Of a stretch of DNA of 64,000 nucleotides, positions 10,506 to 19,013 are shown piece after piece. The number at the start of each line of letters is the position of its first letter. Position 1 is the stretch's first letter. The notes below the pieces were generated by a model. It saw only the letters and a program-made list of their open reading frames with translations. It had not been told where the DNA came from and made no database searches. A program made the position numbers and the translations under genes. Origin of the DNA: Actinomycetospora lemnae (lineage in GTDB: Bacteria > Actinomycetota > Actinomycetes > Mycobacteriales > Pseudonocardiaceae); contig NZ_JAQZAO010000021.1 in NCBI RefSeq assembly GCF_028737315.1, forward strand, positions 1-64,000. The letters are read 5' to 3'.

Positions 10506-10905
10506 GATCGCGGCGTCCGTCCGCCGGATGTGGGACGACGACGGCGCCTCGCGCAAGCTCGGGATGGAGCTGCACGAGGCGGCCGACGGGCGGGCGCGCC
10601 TGTCGATGCCGGTGACCGACGATATGGTCAACGGCCACGGCATGTGCCACGGCGGCTACCTGTTCCTGCTCGCCGACTCCGCGTTCGCGTGCGCGTGCAA
10701 CTCGCCCGGCCCGGTGACGGTCGCGGCGGCCGCCGACATCGTCTTCGTCGCCTCGGCGATGACCGGTGACGTCCTGGAGGCCGTCGCGACCGAGCGGGTC
10801 GCGTTCGGGCGCAGCGGGGTCTACGACGTGACCGTCACGCGGCCCCGCGACGGGCAGGTCATCGCGGAGTTCCGCGGCCGGAGCCGGACCTTGCGGAGCA
10901 GCTAG
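10498..10905 (+). CDS. paaI: Hotdog thioesterase PaaI
   Basis: A 135-residue 4HBT-type hotdog thioesterase hydrolyses ring-hydroxylated phenylacetyl-CoA or other dead-end CoA esters to free trapped CoA. The motif NGHGMCHGGYLFLLADSAFA (residues about 42-61) is the family signature, with Asp57 as the likely catalytic acid. The ATG at 10498 lies inside the end of paaZ, so it is translationally coupled. It is the last gene of the cluster. No strong terminator follows. Confidence 0.94.
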
Positions 10906-11039
10906 CGCAGTCCGGGTGGTCGAGCTCCGCTCCGCTTCGTCTCCCGACTCGTCACCAATCGTCACGGGACGACCGATTCCTGGTCGCCCTTCTGACGCAG
11001 CGGTGTCCACGGGCGCCACGGTGGGTCATCATCGGTCGC

Positions 11040-11678
11040 GTGGGCATCGGGCACTGGTTGACGACGATCCCGCCGCTGGCGGTCTACCTCACCGTCCTCG
11101 GCGTGGTCGGGATCGAGAGCTTCGGCATCCCGCTCCCCGGCGAGATCGTGCTCGTCAGCGCGACGCTGATGGCGACCCGCCCGGAGCTCGCGGTGTCGGC
11201 GGTGTGGGTGGCGGTGTGCGCGCTGATCGGGGCCGTCGTCGGCGACTCGATCGGCTTCGCGGTGGGCCGCCGCTACGGCATCGGGCTGCTCGAGGCGGCC
11301 GGCCGGCGGTTCCCGAAGCACTTCGGCCCGGCGCACGTCGTGCTCGCCGAGCGGGCGTTCGACCGCTGGGGCGTGCTGACGGTGATCGTCGGGCGCTTCA
11401 TCGCGATCCTGCGCATCCTCGCCGGGCCGCTGGCCGGCGCGCTGCGGATGCCCTACCGGAAGTTCATGCCGGCGAACGTCGTCGGCGGGGTGCTCTGGAC
11501 GTTCGGCACCACGGCGCTGGTGTACGCGCTCGGCGTGGCCGCCGAGACCTGGCTCAAGCGCTTCTCCTGGGTGGGGCTGGCGGTCGCGGTGGTCGTGGGC
11601 CTGATCGTCGGGTTCCTCGTCAAGAAGCGCGTCATCGGGCTGCTCACCGGACCGGAGGAGGGTGCGGCCACGTCGTGA
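11040..11678 (+). CDS. DedA family membrane protein
   Basis: A 212-residue integral membrane protein of the DedA/SNARE-associated (VTT) fold, a family implicated in phospholipid flipping and membrane homeostasis. It has several hydrophobic segments: residues about 10-35, 47-70, 135-160 and 170-192. The signature RFIAILRILAGPLAGALRM near residue 120 and FGIPLPGE near residue 27 are typical. GTG at 11040 gives the expected N-terminus. The 134-base gap after paaI suggests an independent transcript. The next small gene follows after 40 bases. Confidence 0.88.
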   Translation: MGIGHWLTTIPPLAVYLTVLGVVGIESFGIPLPGEIVLVSATLMATRPELAVSAVWVAVCALIGAVVGDSIGFAVGRRYGIGLLEAAGRRFPKHFGPAHVVLAERAFDRWGVLTVIVGRFIAILRILAGPLAGALRMPYRKFMPANVVGGVLWTFGTTALVYALGVAAETWLKRFSWVGLAVAVVVGLIVGFLVKKRVIGLLTGPEEGAATS

Positions 11679-11718
11679 GCGGGTAGGCCTCGAGCCCCAG
11701 ACGCAGGAGGAGGTCCCC

Positions 11719-12033
11719 GTGGCCGACACCCCGTTCCCCGACTTCGACCACGCCACGGTCGAGACGGTCAAGCACCGCATCCGCTCGCTCGAGCGCGACC
11801 AGGTCCAGGGCCTGCTCGACCACGAGCGCGAGCACTCGTCGCGCATGCCGGTGATCGAGGTGCTGCGCACGCGCCTGGCCGAGCTCGACGACGGCGCCAC
11901 GCCCTCGGGCGGCGACCAGTCCGCGGCGCGCGAGGGCCGCACCTCCCACGGCTCGCCGGTCTCTCCCGACGGCGCCGCCCAGCCCGGCCCGCCCGACCGC
12001 CACGGCCTGCGCCAGATGACCTGGGGTGGCTGA
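11719..12033 (+). CDS. Small actinobacterial helical domain protein (DUF8129-like)
   Basis: This is a 104-residue soluble protein. Residues about 10-58 form a short helical domain with the pattern VKHRIRSLERDQVQGLLDHE then SRMPVIEVLRTRLAEL. From memory, that pattern is shared by small actinobacterial proteins annotated DUF8129, whose role is unknown. The C-terminal half is disordered and rich in Gly, Pro and Ser. The start is GTG 11719, preceded by AGGAGGAGG. The gene is convergent with the acyl-CoA dehydrogenase gene 19 bases away. Confidence 0.65.
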   Translation: MADTPFPDFDHATVETVKHRIRSLERDQVQGLLDHEREHSSRMPVIEVLRTRLAELDDGATPSGGDQSAAREGRTSHGSPVSPDGAAQPGPPDRHGLRQMTWGG

Positions 12034-12052
12034 CGCCATGTGAGGAGCGCAC

Positions 12053-13189
12053 CTAGCGGGCGAAGCCCCGGCTGATGACGAGGCGCTGGATCTGGTTGGT
12101 GCCCTCGAAGATCTGCATGATCTTCGCCTCGCGCATGTAGCGCTCCACCGGGAAGTCGCGGGTGTAGCCGTAGCCGCCGAACACCTGCACCGCGTCGGTG
12201 GTGACGCGCATGGCGTTGTCGGTGGCGACGAGCTTGGCCGCGCTCGCCTGCCGCGAGTAGGGCCGGCCGAGATCGCGGCGGCGCGCGGCGTCGAGATAGG
12301 TGGCCCGCGCCGAGTCGACCGCCGCGGCCATGTCGGCGAGCACGAAGCCCAGGCCCTGGTGGTCGACGATCTTCTTGCCGAACGTCGTCCGCTCGTTCGC
12401 GTACGCGACCGCGGCGTCGAGCGCGCCCTGCGCGAGGCCCACGGCGCAGGCCGCGATCCCGAGGCGCCCGGAGTCGAGCGCGGAGAACGCGATCTCGAGG
12501 CCCTGACCCTCGCGGCCGATCAGCCGGTCGGCGTCGAGGACCGCGCCGTCCCAGTTGGCGGTCGTGGTCGGGACCGCGTGCAGCCCCATCTTCTCCTCGG
12601 GCTTGCCCCAGGTCAGGCCCTCGGCCTGCCCGGGCGCGAGGAAGCACGAGACCCCGCGGGAGCCCTCGCCGGTGCGCGCGAAGAGCGCGTAGAAGTCGGC
12701 CCGGCCGCCGTGGGTGATCCACGCCTTGGTGCCGGTGATGCGGTACCCGGCGTCGACCTTCTCGGCCTTGCACCGCAGCGCCGCGGCGTCGGACCCTGCC
12801 TGCGGCTCGGAGAGCGAGTAGCCGCCGACCTGGGAGCCGCCGAGCATCTCGGGCAGCCGCTGCTTCTGCTCGTCGGTGCCGAACGTGAACAGCGGGAAGC
12901 ACGACAGCGAGTGCACGCTCGTCGCGACGGCCACCGCCGCCCACCGGGCCGCGAGCTCCTCGAGCACCTGCAGGTAGACCTCGTACGGCTGCCCGCCGCC
13001 CCCGACCTCCTCGGGGTAGGGCAGGCCGAGCAGCCCGGCCTCGCCGAGGGTCCTGAACAAGCCCTCGGGGTAGGTCTCCGCCCGCTCGTGCTCCTCGACC
13101 CGGGTCGCGAGCTCCTTGTCGGCGATGTCCCGGGTCAGCTCCAGCAGGTCCTCGGCCTCCTGGGTGGGCAGCAGCCGGTCGACGGGCAT
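12053..13189 (-). CDS. Acyl-CoA dehydrogenase
   Basis: A 378-residue FAD-dependent acyl-CoA dehydrogenase catalyses the first step of beta-oxidation. Motifs include SLSEPQAGSDAAALR (about residue 128), ITGTKAWITHGGRADF and the C-terminal VFGGYGYTRDFPVERYMREA. The last contains the Gly-Tyr-Gly loop of short/medium-chain enzymes, and IFEGTNQIQRLVISR ends it. The catalytic base is expected at the Glu of YMREAK or IFEGT. ATG at 13189 is preferred over GTG 13198 because an AGGA site lies 11 bases upstream of it. It is divergent from a TetR gene; the 70-base gap holds an inverted repeat. Confidence 0.93.
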   Translation of the reverse strand: MPVDRLLPTQEAEDLLELTRDIADKELATRVEEHERAETYPEGLFRTLGEAGLLGLPYPEEVGGGGQPYEVYLQVLEELAARWAAVAVATSVHSLSCFPLFTFGTDEQKQRLPEMLGGSQVGGYSLSEPQAGSDAAALRCKAEKVDAGYRITGTKAWITHGGRADFYALFARTGEGSRGVSCFLAPGQAEGLTWGKPEEKMGLHAVPTTTANWDGAVLDADRLIGREGQGLEIAFSALDSGRLGIAACAVGLAQGALDAAVAYANERTTFGKKIVDHQGLGFVLADMAAAVDSARATYLDAARRRDLGRPYSRQASAAKLVATDNAMRVTTDAVQVFGGYGYTRDFPVERYMREAKIMQIFEGTNQIQRLVISRGFAR

Positions 13190-13206
13190 CGGGCACACGC
13201 TCCTAT

Positions 13207-13234
13207 CGGTACTGACGACGGTCCTAGAGTACCG
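13207..13234. promoter_or_regulatory. Candidate TetR operator
   Basis: CGGTACT (13207-13213) and AGTACCG (13228-13234) are exact inverted arms spaced by 14 bases. They lie in the gap between the divergent acyl-CoA dehydrogenase and TetR genes, where a local repressor would control both. Binding is inferred. Confidence 0.5.
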
Positions 13235-13259
13235 CTGGCAGGGGCGCTAGGGTAGGGCC

Positions 13260-13901
13260 ATGGCCGCTCCGAGCCCCACGCGCCGCGGTGCCGCGCGCCA
13301 CTCGGAGCTCTTCGACGCGCTGATCGACCTGCTGCTCGCCGAGGGCTTCGCCCACCTCACGCTCGACGACGTCGCCGCCCGGCTGCGCTGCTCGAAGCGC
13401 ACGCTCTACACGCTCGCGGGGTCGAAGGAGCAGCTGGTGCGCGCCGCCGTGGTGCGCTTCTTCGAGCGGGCGACCGAGCGCGTCGAGGCCGCCGTCGCCG
13501 CCTGCGCCGCTCCCGCCGACCGCGTCGCCGCCTACCTGCGCGCCGTCGCCGACGAGCTCGCCCCCGCCTCGGCGCGCTTCGTCGACGACATGGCCGCCTT
13601 CCCGCCCGCCGCCGAGGTCTACGCGCGCAACACGGAGGCCGCCGCCCGGCGCGTCGGCGAGCTCGTCGGCGAGGGCGTCGCGGCCGGCGACTTCCGCGAC
13701 GTGCCGGTGTCCTTCGCCGCCGAGATGGTCACGGCGACGATGGTGGCGATCCAGCAGCGGCGGATCGCCGACGCGACCGGGCTCGCCGACGCCGAGGCCT
13801 ACGAGGCCCTGGCGACGCTGCTGCTGCACGGGCTGGCGCGGGGGACGGGAGAGGCGGCCGACCGACCGGCGCCGTCTCCCCCGGCGCGCGCGGACTCCTA
13901 G
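13260..13901 (+). CDS. TetR family regulator
   Basis: A 213-residue repressor. The DNA-binding helix-turn-helix at about residues 14-60 reads FAHLTLDDVAARLRCSKRTL followed by YTLAGSKEQL. The C-terminal domain contains ARFVDDMAAFPPAAEVYARN, resembling the TetR_C domains found beside acyl-CoA dehydrogenase genes. It starts at ATG 13260 and most likely represses the divergent dehydrogenase and itself, responding to an acyl-CoA or fatty acid. Its stop overlaps the end of the convergent oxidoreductase gene by 4 bases. Confidence 0.88.
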   Translation: MAAPSPTRRGAARHSELFDALIDLLLAEGFAHLTLDDVAARLRCSKRTLYTLAGSKEQLVRAAVVRFFERATERVEAAVAACAAPADRVAAYLRAVADELAPASARFVDDMAAFPPAAEVYARNTEAAARRVGELVGEGVAAGDFRDVPVSFAAEMVTATMVAIQQRRIADATGLADAEAYEALATLLLHGLARGTGEAADRPAPSPPARADS

Positions 13902-14893
13902 TAGGCCGCCTCGACCTTCGGCAGGATGTCGTTCTTGATCCGCTTGAGGTCGTCGAGCGTCTTGGACACCGGCACGTCGGTGAACGGCGGCCAGATCAGC
14001 GGCATCGTCAGCCCGGCCTCCTTGTAGGCCTTGAGCCGGTCGGTGAGCTGCTTCTCGGTGCCGACCAGCAGGTTCGACGCGACACCGTTGTCGGCCTGGT
14101 CGGTCTCCTCGTCGGTGATGACCGTCCAGATCATGCTGCAGATCTCGAGGTCCTTCGACCGCTTCGGGCTGCCGATCTCCTCGAACTGCTGGTCGATGGC
14201 CGTCAGCCACTTCGACAGGCCGTCGGGCGAGTCCTGGATGCCGATCCAGCCGTCGAGGTCGTACTTCGTGATGCGCTTCGCCGAACGCAGCGGGTCCTTG
14301 AGGCCGCTCATGAAGATCGGCGGCCGCGGCTGCTGGAGCGGCTTGGCGCCGAACCCGCAGCGGTCGAAGTCAGCGAACTCGCCGTGGTACTCGAAGATGT
14401 CGTTCCCCCAGATGCCCTGGAGGACCTCGATCGTCTCCCGCACGTGCTTGTGCCGCTTCGGGAAGATGTGCGCCGCGCTCGCGGCGGCGAACTCCTCGGG
14501 CATCCAGCCGGCGCCGAGACCGACGTTGAGCCGGCCGCCCGAGAGGTGGTCGATGGTGGCCAGCTCCGCGGCGAGCACGCCCGGCGCGCGGAACGGCGTG
14601 TCGATGATGCTCTGGCCGATGCGGAGCTTCGAGGTGCGCGCGGCGAGCCACGGCAGCAGCGGGTAGCCCTGGAACCATCCGCCGCGCGACTGCACCGGGA
14701 GGGCGTGCGGCAGGCCATCCATCATGCCGAACGTGTACTGGAGCTCCTCGCGATCGGAGGCCTCCGGCACCACGATGCGGTCGAGCGTCCACACGGAGTC
14801 GAACTCGAGCTCCTCGGCGAGGTCGGTCAGGTCCTCGAGCTCCTTGATGGTGACCTCGGTGCGGAAGTTCGGCAGGTAGAGAGCGAGCTTCAT
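13898..14893 (-). CDS. LLM class F420/flavin-dependent oxidoreductase
   Basis: A 331-residue luciferase-like TIM-barrel oxidoreductase, probably using coenzyme F420 or FMN. The N-terminal MKLALYLPNFRTEVTIKELE, the central LSGGRLNVGLGAGWMPEEFA (about residue 120) and KRHKHVRETIEVLQGIWGND are the hallmarks of this class. ATG 14893 was chosen because it begins directly with the first beta strand; a 28-codon extension in frame is not conserved-looking. The substrate is unknown. It is transcribed towards the TetR gene and ends within its stop codon. Confidence 0.88.
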   Translation of the reverse strand: MKLALYLPNFRTEVTIKELEDLTDLAEELEFDSVWTLDRIVVPEASDREELQYTFGMMDGLPHALPVQSRGGWFQGYPLLPWLAARTSKLRIGQSIIDTPFRAPGVLAAELATIDHLSGGRLNVGLGAGWMPEEFAAASAAHIFPKRHKHVRETIEVLQGIWGNDIFEYHGEFADFDRCGFGAKPLQQPRPPIFMSGLKDPLRSAKRITKYDLDGWIGIQDSPDGLSKWLTAIDQQFEEIGSPKRSKDLEICSMIWTVITDEETDQADNGVASNLLVGTEKQLTDRLKAYKEAGLTMPLIWPPFTDVPVSKTLDDLKRIKNDILPKVEAAY

Positions 14894-15036
14894 GGGGGAA
14901 CGGCCTCCTTGCCGGTGTGTCAGGCAGGTCACACACGGTTCCGCACCGGTGACGTGCCCCGCAAGCAGGTCGCGCACGATCGACTTGACTCCGTCAGCGT
15001 GCCGCGGGGGGTCCGGGAAGAATTCTCGGCCGGACC

Positions 15037-15063
15037 TGTCGATCGGCGCCGGGGCCGTTCGTG
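15037..15063 (+). promoter_or_regulatory. Candidate ECF42 promoter (module 1)
   Basis: TGTCGA (15037-15042) is followed after 17 bases by CGTG (15060-15063), about 50 bases before the DGPF gene start. This fits the ECF42 pattern recalled from Streptomyces (-35 TGTCGA, -10 CGA/TC) and matches sites before the other two modules in this window. Confidence 0.5.
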
Positions 15064-15111
15064 GAGGGGTGTCCGGGCAGGGTGCCCGGGCAGCGGATCG
15101 AGGAGGACCCC

Positions 15112-15462
15112 ATGGCCCACTACCTGCTCAGCGTCATCACGCCCAGCGAGGGCGAGCCGCCGTCGGACCCCGAGATGCAGGAGATCATGGGCCGCGTCGC
15201 CCAGCTGCAGCAGGACATGCAGGAGGCCGGAGTCTGGGTCTTCTCCGGCGGTCTCGAGGCTCCGGACACGGCGACGGTCCTGTCCCGCAGCGGCGACGAC
15301 GTGCTCGTCACCGACGGCCCGTTCGTCGAGCTCAAGGAGTACGTCGGCGGCCTGACGATCATCGACGCTCCGGACCTCGACGCCGCCCTGCACTGGGGCC
15401 GGCGCTCCACCGAGGCGGTCGGCCTGCCCATCGAGGTGCGGCCGTTCCACTGGGCCCCGTGA
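15112..15462 (+). CDS. DGPF/YCII-domain protein of ECF42 module 1
   Basis: A 116-residue cytosolic YCII-related protein. The family signature DGPF is at residues 68-71 (VTDGPFVELKEYVGG), preceded by MQEAGVWVFSGGLEAPDTAT. Such proteins are the conserved partners of ECF42 sigma factors, but their biochemical role is unknown. The start is ATG 15112 with AGGAGG at 15101-15106. Its stop overlaps the GTG start of the sigma gene, so the two are coupled. A candidate ECF42 promoter lies upstream. Confidence 0.9.
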   Translation: MAHYLLSVITPSEGEPPSDPEMQEIMGRVAQLQQDMQEAGVWVFSGGLEAPDTATVLSRSGDDVLVTDGPFVELKEYVGGLTIIDAPDLDAALHWGRRSTEAVGLPIEVRPFHWAP

Positions 15463-16685
15463 CCGGTCCGCCCTCCTCGGCGACGATCACCCGCATCGTC
15501 GCCGAGGAGTACGGGCGGTGCGTGGCGACGCTGACCCGCGTCCTCGGCGACATCGACCTCGCCGAGGACGCGGTGCAGGACGCGCTCACCGTCGCGCTGA
15601 CCCGCTGGCCCGGCGACGGCGTCCCGCCCAACCCGGGCGGCTGGCTCGTCACCACGGCCCGGCGGCGGGCGCTCGACCGCCTGCGCCGCGACGCGGTCGG
15701 CCGGGACAAGGAGGCCCGCGCCGCCCGCGAGGAGCCGCCCCCCGACGAGGACGACCCGGACGACCAGGACGAGGAGGGACCGGTGCACGACGACCGCCTC
15801 CGCCTGGTCTTCACCTGCTGCCACCCGGCGCTCGCGCTCCCGGCGCGGGTCGCCCTGACGCTGCGGCTGCTCGGGGGCCTCGAGACCCCGGAGATCGCCC
15901 GCGCGTTCCTCGTCCCCGAGGCCACCATGGCCCAGCGGATCGTGCGCGCGAAGAACAAGATCCGGGCCGCGCGCATCCCCTACCGCGTGCCGCACGACGC
16001 CGACCTGCCCGACCGCCTGCCGGGCGTGCTCGCCGTCGTCTACCTCGTCTTCACCGAGGGGCACGCGACGGCCACCCGCGAGGACCTCGCCGCCGAGGCG
16101 ATCCGGCTGGGCCGGCTGCTCGCCGAGCTCATGCCCGACGAGCCCGAGGTGCTGGGCCTGCTCGCGCTCATGCTGCTCACCGAGGCGCGGCGACCGGCGC
16201 GGCGAGCCGCGGACGGGTCGCGGGTGCTGCTCGCCGACCAGGACCGGGCGCGCTGGGACGCCGGGCTCGTCGCCGAGGGCCTCGACCTCGTGCGCCGCTG
16301 CCTGCGCCGGGACCGTCCCGGGCCCTACCAGCTCCAGGCCGCGATCAACGCGGTGCACGCCTCGGCGCCCGACACGGCCTCGACCGACTGGGGCCAGATC
16401 CTCGCGCTCCACGACCAGCTGCTCGCCGTCGCCCCGAGCCCGACCGTCGCGCTCAACCGGGCGGTCGCCGTGGCCGAGACCGCGGGGCCGGCCGCGGCGC
16501 TGGCGATCGTCGACCAGCTCGCCGAGCGCCTCGACCGCTACCACCTGCTGCACGCCGTGCGCGCCGACCTCCTGCGCCGGCTCGGCCGCGACGACGAGGC
16601 CCGCGACGCCCTCGACGCCGCGCTGGCGCGCACCCACGATCCCGACGACCGGGCGCTGCTCATCGCGCGGCGCGACCGTGGGTGA
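15459..16685 (+). CDS. ECF42-type RNA polymerase sigma factor
   Basis: This 408-residue sigma-70 family factor has a long C-terminal extension. Region 2 is in VAEEYGRCVATLTRVLGDID to GGWLVTTARRRALDRLRRD (residues about 14-75), and region 4 in RLLGGLETPEIARAFLVPEA (about 135-155). The remaining roughly 220 residues form the DUF6596/TPR-like extension (YLVFTEGHAT, QAAINAVHASAP, LNRAVAVAE) that the ECF42 group needs for activity, according to published work on the group. No anti-sigma factor is adjacent; the DGPF gene is the usual partner. The GTG at 15459 overlaps the preceding stop. Confidence 0.92.
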   Translation: MTGPPSSATITRIVAEEYGRCVATLTRVLGDIDLAEDAVQDALTVALTRWPGDGVPPNPGGWLVTTARRRALDRLRRDAVGRDKEARAAREEPPPDEDDPDDQDEEGPVHDDRLRLVFTCCHPALALPARVALTLRLLGGLETPEIARAFLVPEATMAQRIVRAKNKIRAARIPYRVPHDADLPDRLPGVLAVVYLVFTEGHATATREDLAAEAIRLGRLLAELMPDEPEVLGLLALMLLTEARRPARRAADGSRVLLADQDRARWDAGLVAEGLDLVRRCLRRDRPGPYQLQAAINAVHASAPDTASTDWGQILALHDQLLAVAPSPTVALNRAVAVAETAGPAAALAIVDQLAERLDRYHLLHAVRADLLRRLGRDDEARDALDAALARTHDPDDRALLIARRDRG

Positions 16686-16722
16686 ACCCTCGTCACACGA
16701 TCGGCGAGGGCAGGATGGGCCC

Positions 16723-17364
16723 ATGAGCGCGGAGCCCCCCGAGATGCGGATCGGCGACCGCGAGCGACGGGCCACCGACGACCGCCTGTGCGCCGCCCTC
16801 GACGACGGGGTGCTCACGCTCGTGGAGTACGACGAGCGCACCCGGCAGTGCTGGGCGTCGCGCACGCAGCGCGAGCTCGACGCCCTGGTGGCCGACCTGC
16901 CGCCGGCCACGACGACGGCCATCGGGACGCCGGCGCGGACCGAGGACCGCTCGGCCCCGGTGGCGCACACCCCGTTCCACGAGCGGGTGGGCAGGGCGAT
17001 CGTCCCGATCGTCCTGGCCGGCGTCGCGCTCTTCGTCGGGGGCCACCTCGTGACCGCCGACGACGGCGCAGCCATCTTCGGCAACCGGACGGTCCAGGTC
17101 ACGCAGGGCGCCGGCGAGGTGGAGGTCGCCACCCTGTTCGGGCGGACCGAGGTCGTCGTGCCGCCGGGCACCGTCGCGCGCACCACCGGCGCGATGATCT
17201 TCGGGAGCACCCGCTGCGAGGCTGCCTGCCAGTCGCCGCCGAACGGGATGACGCTGCCCGAGGTCCTCGTCGACGCCAACGGCGCGTTCGGCTCGGTCGA
17301 GGTCGTGACGCCGGCCGAGGCGGCCCAGGGCGGCCTGGGCGACCGGGACGATGACGACGACTGA
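16723..17364 (+). CDS. DUF1707 membrane protein with LiaF-like C-terminus
   Basis: A 213-residue envelope protein. Residues about 1-55 form a DUF1707 (SHOCT-like) domain, MRIGDRERRATDDRLCAAL to TQRELDALVADLP. One membrane helix follows at about residues 88-108 (IVPIVLAGVALFVGGHLV). The beta-rich tail AIFGNRTVQVTQGAGEVEVA resembles the cell-wall stress (LiaF-type) domain, and the end is Asp-rich. It may sense or respond to envelope stress, which is inference. ATG 16723 was chosen so that the DUF1707 domain begins at once. It lies 37 bases after the sigma gene and may belong to its operon. Confidence 0.75.
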   Translation: MSAEPPEMRIGDRERRATDDRLCAALDDGVLTLVEYDERTRQCWASRTQRELDALVADLPPATTTAIGTPARTEDRSAPVAHTPFHERVGRAIVPIVLAGVALFVGGHLVTADDGAAIFGNRTVQVTQGAGEVEVATLFGRTEVVVPPGTVARTTGAMIFGSTRCEAACQSPPNGMTLPEVLVDANGAFGSVEVVTPAEAAQGGLGDRDDDDD

Positions 17365-17509
17365 CGCTCACCCTCGGTGACCGCGGCGCAGCACAGAGAA
17401 TTCCCTGCTCGACGGGGAACATCCGGGCCCGCCCGCACCGTCAGAGGTTCGAACGCCCACCGGACACCCACCGGGCCGGGCACCGATCCTCACCGAGAGC
17501 GAGCACACC

Positions 17510-17848
17510 ATGAGCACCGACACCACCGCCGGGGACCGCTACTTCGCCGCCGACGGCACCGTCTACAACGCCGACGGCTCCGTGGCCGGCAGCTACCACA
17601 CCGACGCGCAGGGCAACGTCGACGCCGTCGCGACCGACGAGGACGGCAACGGCGCTGTGGACACCGTCATCGCCGACACCGACCACAACGGCACCTTCGA
17701 GACGGGCGTCGTCGACACCGACGGCGACGGCTACGGCGAGACCGTCGTGGTGGACACCGACGGCGACGGCGACTACGACAGCGGCGCGGTGGACACCGAC
17801 GCCGACGGCACCTACGAGACCACCGTCACCGACCCCGACGGCTTCTGA
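17510..17848 (+). CDS. Asp-rich calcium-loop-like repeat protein
   Basis: A 112-residue, extremely acidic protein. After a 20-residue head it consists of about five repeats of 12-16 residues, each with a DxDxDG-like loop: DEDGNGAVD, DTDHNGTFE, DTDGDGYGE, DTDGDGDYD and DTDADGTYE. Such loops bind calcium in dockerin and EF-hand-like proteins, so metal binding is a fair inference. No signal peptide or membrane helix is present; export is unclear. I do not recognise a named family. It is followed by a 38-base perfect palindrome. Confidence 0.7.
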   Translation: MSTDTTAGDRYFAADGTVYNADGSVAGSYHTDAQGNVDAVATDEDGNGAVDTVIADTDHNGTFETGVVDTDGDGYGETVVVDTDGDGDYDSGAVDTDADGTYETTVTDPDGF

Positions 17849-17857
17849 TCCCCGTCC

Positions 17858-17895
17858 CCCGTGAGCTCCACGGCCATGGCCGTGGAGCTCACGGG
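17858..17895. terminator. 38-base perfect palindrome, bidirectional terminator
   Basis: The whole of 17858-17895 equals its own reverse complement; each half reads CCCGTGAGCTCCACGGCCA. It lies between the convergent Asp-rich protein and deaminase genes and overlaps the deaminase stop. Its GTGAGC...CCACG/CGTGG...GCTCAC plan is shared with the palindrome at 29599-29638. Confidence 0.7.
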
Positions 17896-18380
17896 CGTTC
17901 GTGCACCAGCCGCGCCTGCAGCGCGCGGACCTCCTCGTCGAGCGGGGGCACCGGGCCGGCGACGCGCAGGGCCGGCGCGACCTCGGTGATCGCGAGCGGG
18001 CGCACCGGCGCCGGCGGGGCCCCGAGCTCGGCGCGCCACGCCGCGAGCTGCTCCGACGAGCTCGCGTAGACGATGGGGCCGAGCCCGACCCACGCGTGGG
18101 CCGCCGCGCACATCGGGCAGTGCTCGCCGGACGTGTAGACCGTGCTCGCCGCCCGCTCCTCCGGCGTCATCGCGCCGGCGGACCAGCGCGCGATGGCGAA
18201 CTCGGGGTGCTGCGTCGCGTCCCCGCCCGCGACACGGTTGCGGTCGGCGAACCGGACGTCCCCGCCCGGCCCGACCAGCACCGAGCCGAACGGCTCGTCG
18301 CCGGCCTCGAGCGCCTCGCGCGCGAGGTCGACGCAGCGGCGCAGGTGGGCGAGGTCGTCGTCGTTCAGCGTGGGTGGCAC
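17889..18380 (-). CDS. Nucleoside/guanine deaminase family protein
   Basis: A 163-residue zinc-dependent CDA-fold deaminase. The first zinc motif reads HPEFAIARW (family HAE) near residue 70 and the second EHCPMCAAAHAW (family PCxMC) near residue 98; a His replaces the usual Pro before the first Cys. The GDEPFGSVLVGPGG strand matches guanine deaminase/tRNA deaminase relatives. The substrate could be guanine, cytosine or a nucleoside. GTG 18380 was chosen because the frame further upstream overlaps the STAS gene. Its 3' end lies in the palindrome. Confidence 0.82.
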   Translation of the reverse strand: MPPTLNDDDLAHLRRCVDLAREALEAGDEPFGSVLVGPGGDVRFADRNRVAGGDATQHPEFAIARWSAGAMTPEERAASTVYTSGEHCPMCAAAHAWVGLGPIVYASSSEQLAAWRAELGAPPAPVRPLAITEVAPALRVAGPVPPLDEEVRALQARLVHERP

Positions 18381-18400
18381 GGGAGCACCGTGCCACGCGG

Positions 18401-18868
18401 CTAGCGCAGGTGCCCGAGCTCGGCCGCGAGCGCCTCGGGCGGGTCGTGCAGCTCGACGCGCGCCTCGCGGGCCAGGCAGCGGATGCGCAGCCGCCCGAGC
18501 ACCCGGGCCAGGCCGGCGTCGCACCCGTCGAGCCCGGAGAGGTCGATGACGAGCTCGCGGGCGGCCTGGCGTTCGACCTCGCCGGCCAGGGCGCGCAGGC
18601 GCTCGCGGCCGGTGCGGTCGAAGCGCCCGCGCAGGGCGAGGGCCACGCAGCCCGGGCCGTAGCGGCGGATGCCGACCGCGGCCCGCCGGTTGCCGGTGGC
18701 GGCGGGCTCGGCGTGGGCGACGGCCTCGGCCACCGCCCGCCGTCGCCGCTCGGCGAGGTCGGCGGGGACGTCGACGTCGAGGTCGACGTCGTGGATGGCG
18801 GTGGTGCTGGTGGTGCTGGTGGTGGTGCTGGTGGTGGTGCGGGCCGGCGCCTCGGTGTCGATGGTCAT
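18401..18868 (-). CDS. STAS-domain protein lacking the phosphorylated serine
   Basis: This 155-residue protein has a Thr/Ser low-complexity N-terminus (residues 8-24, encoded by a GGTGGTGCT-type repeat on the plus strand) and then a STAS-like domain (VALALRGRFDRTGRERLRAL; ELVIDLSGLDGCDAGLARVL). In anti-anti-sigma factors the site reads DSSGL; here it is CDAGL, so the usual phospho-acceptor serine is missing. It may act as a constitutive or scaffold-type antagonist. The start is ATG 18868; the deaminase gene follows 20 bases later on the same strand. Confidence 0.72.
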   Translation of the reverse strand: MTIDTEAPARTTTSTTTSTTSTTAIHDVDLDVDVPADLAERRRRAVAEAVAHAEPAATGNRRAAVGIRRYGPGCVALALRGRFDRTGRERLRALAGEVERQAARELVIDLSGLDGCDAGLARVLGRLRIRCLAREARVELHDPPEALAAELGHLR

Positions 18869-19013
18869 CGGGCCTCCCTCGGACGGCCACGGACACACCG
18901 TTCCGGGAGAACGGCGTGCATCGTCCGTCGCGGCGTGGAGGTCTCAACCGCCGACTGTGTCATCAGGAGTTTACCCACGGCGACGCGATGAGCACGAGCC
19001 GTGCGCACGGCGT

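Noticed and set aside
10962-13196. 744-codon minus-strand frame
   Set aside because: It overlaps the real acyl-CoA dehydrogenase frame and then runs antisense through DedA. The composition is shadow-like.
15120-17483. 787-codon open frame on the minus strand
   Set aside because: It is antisense to the DGPF, ECF42 sigma and DUF1707 genes and has Arg/Gly/Pro-rich, motif-free sequence typical of GC-rich shadow frames.
18960-18980. Possible stress-sigma (GTTT / GGGTA) promoter on the minus strand before the STAS gene
   Set aside because: GGGTAAAC is present but no GTTT-type -35 word lies 14-16 bases upstream.
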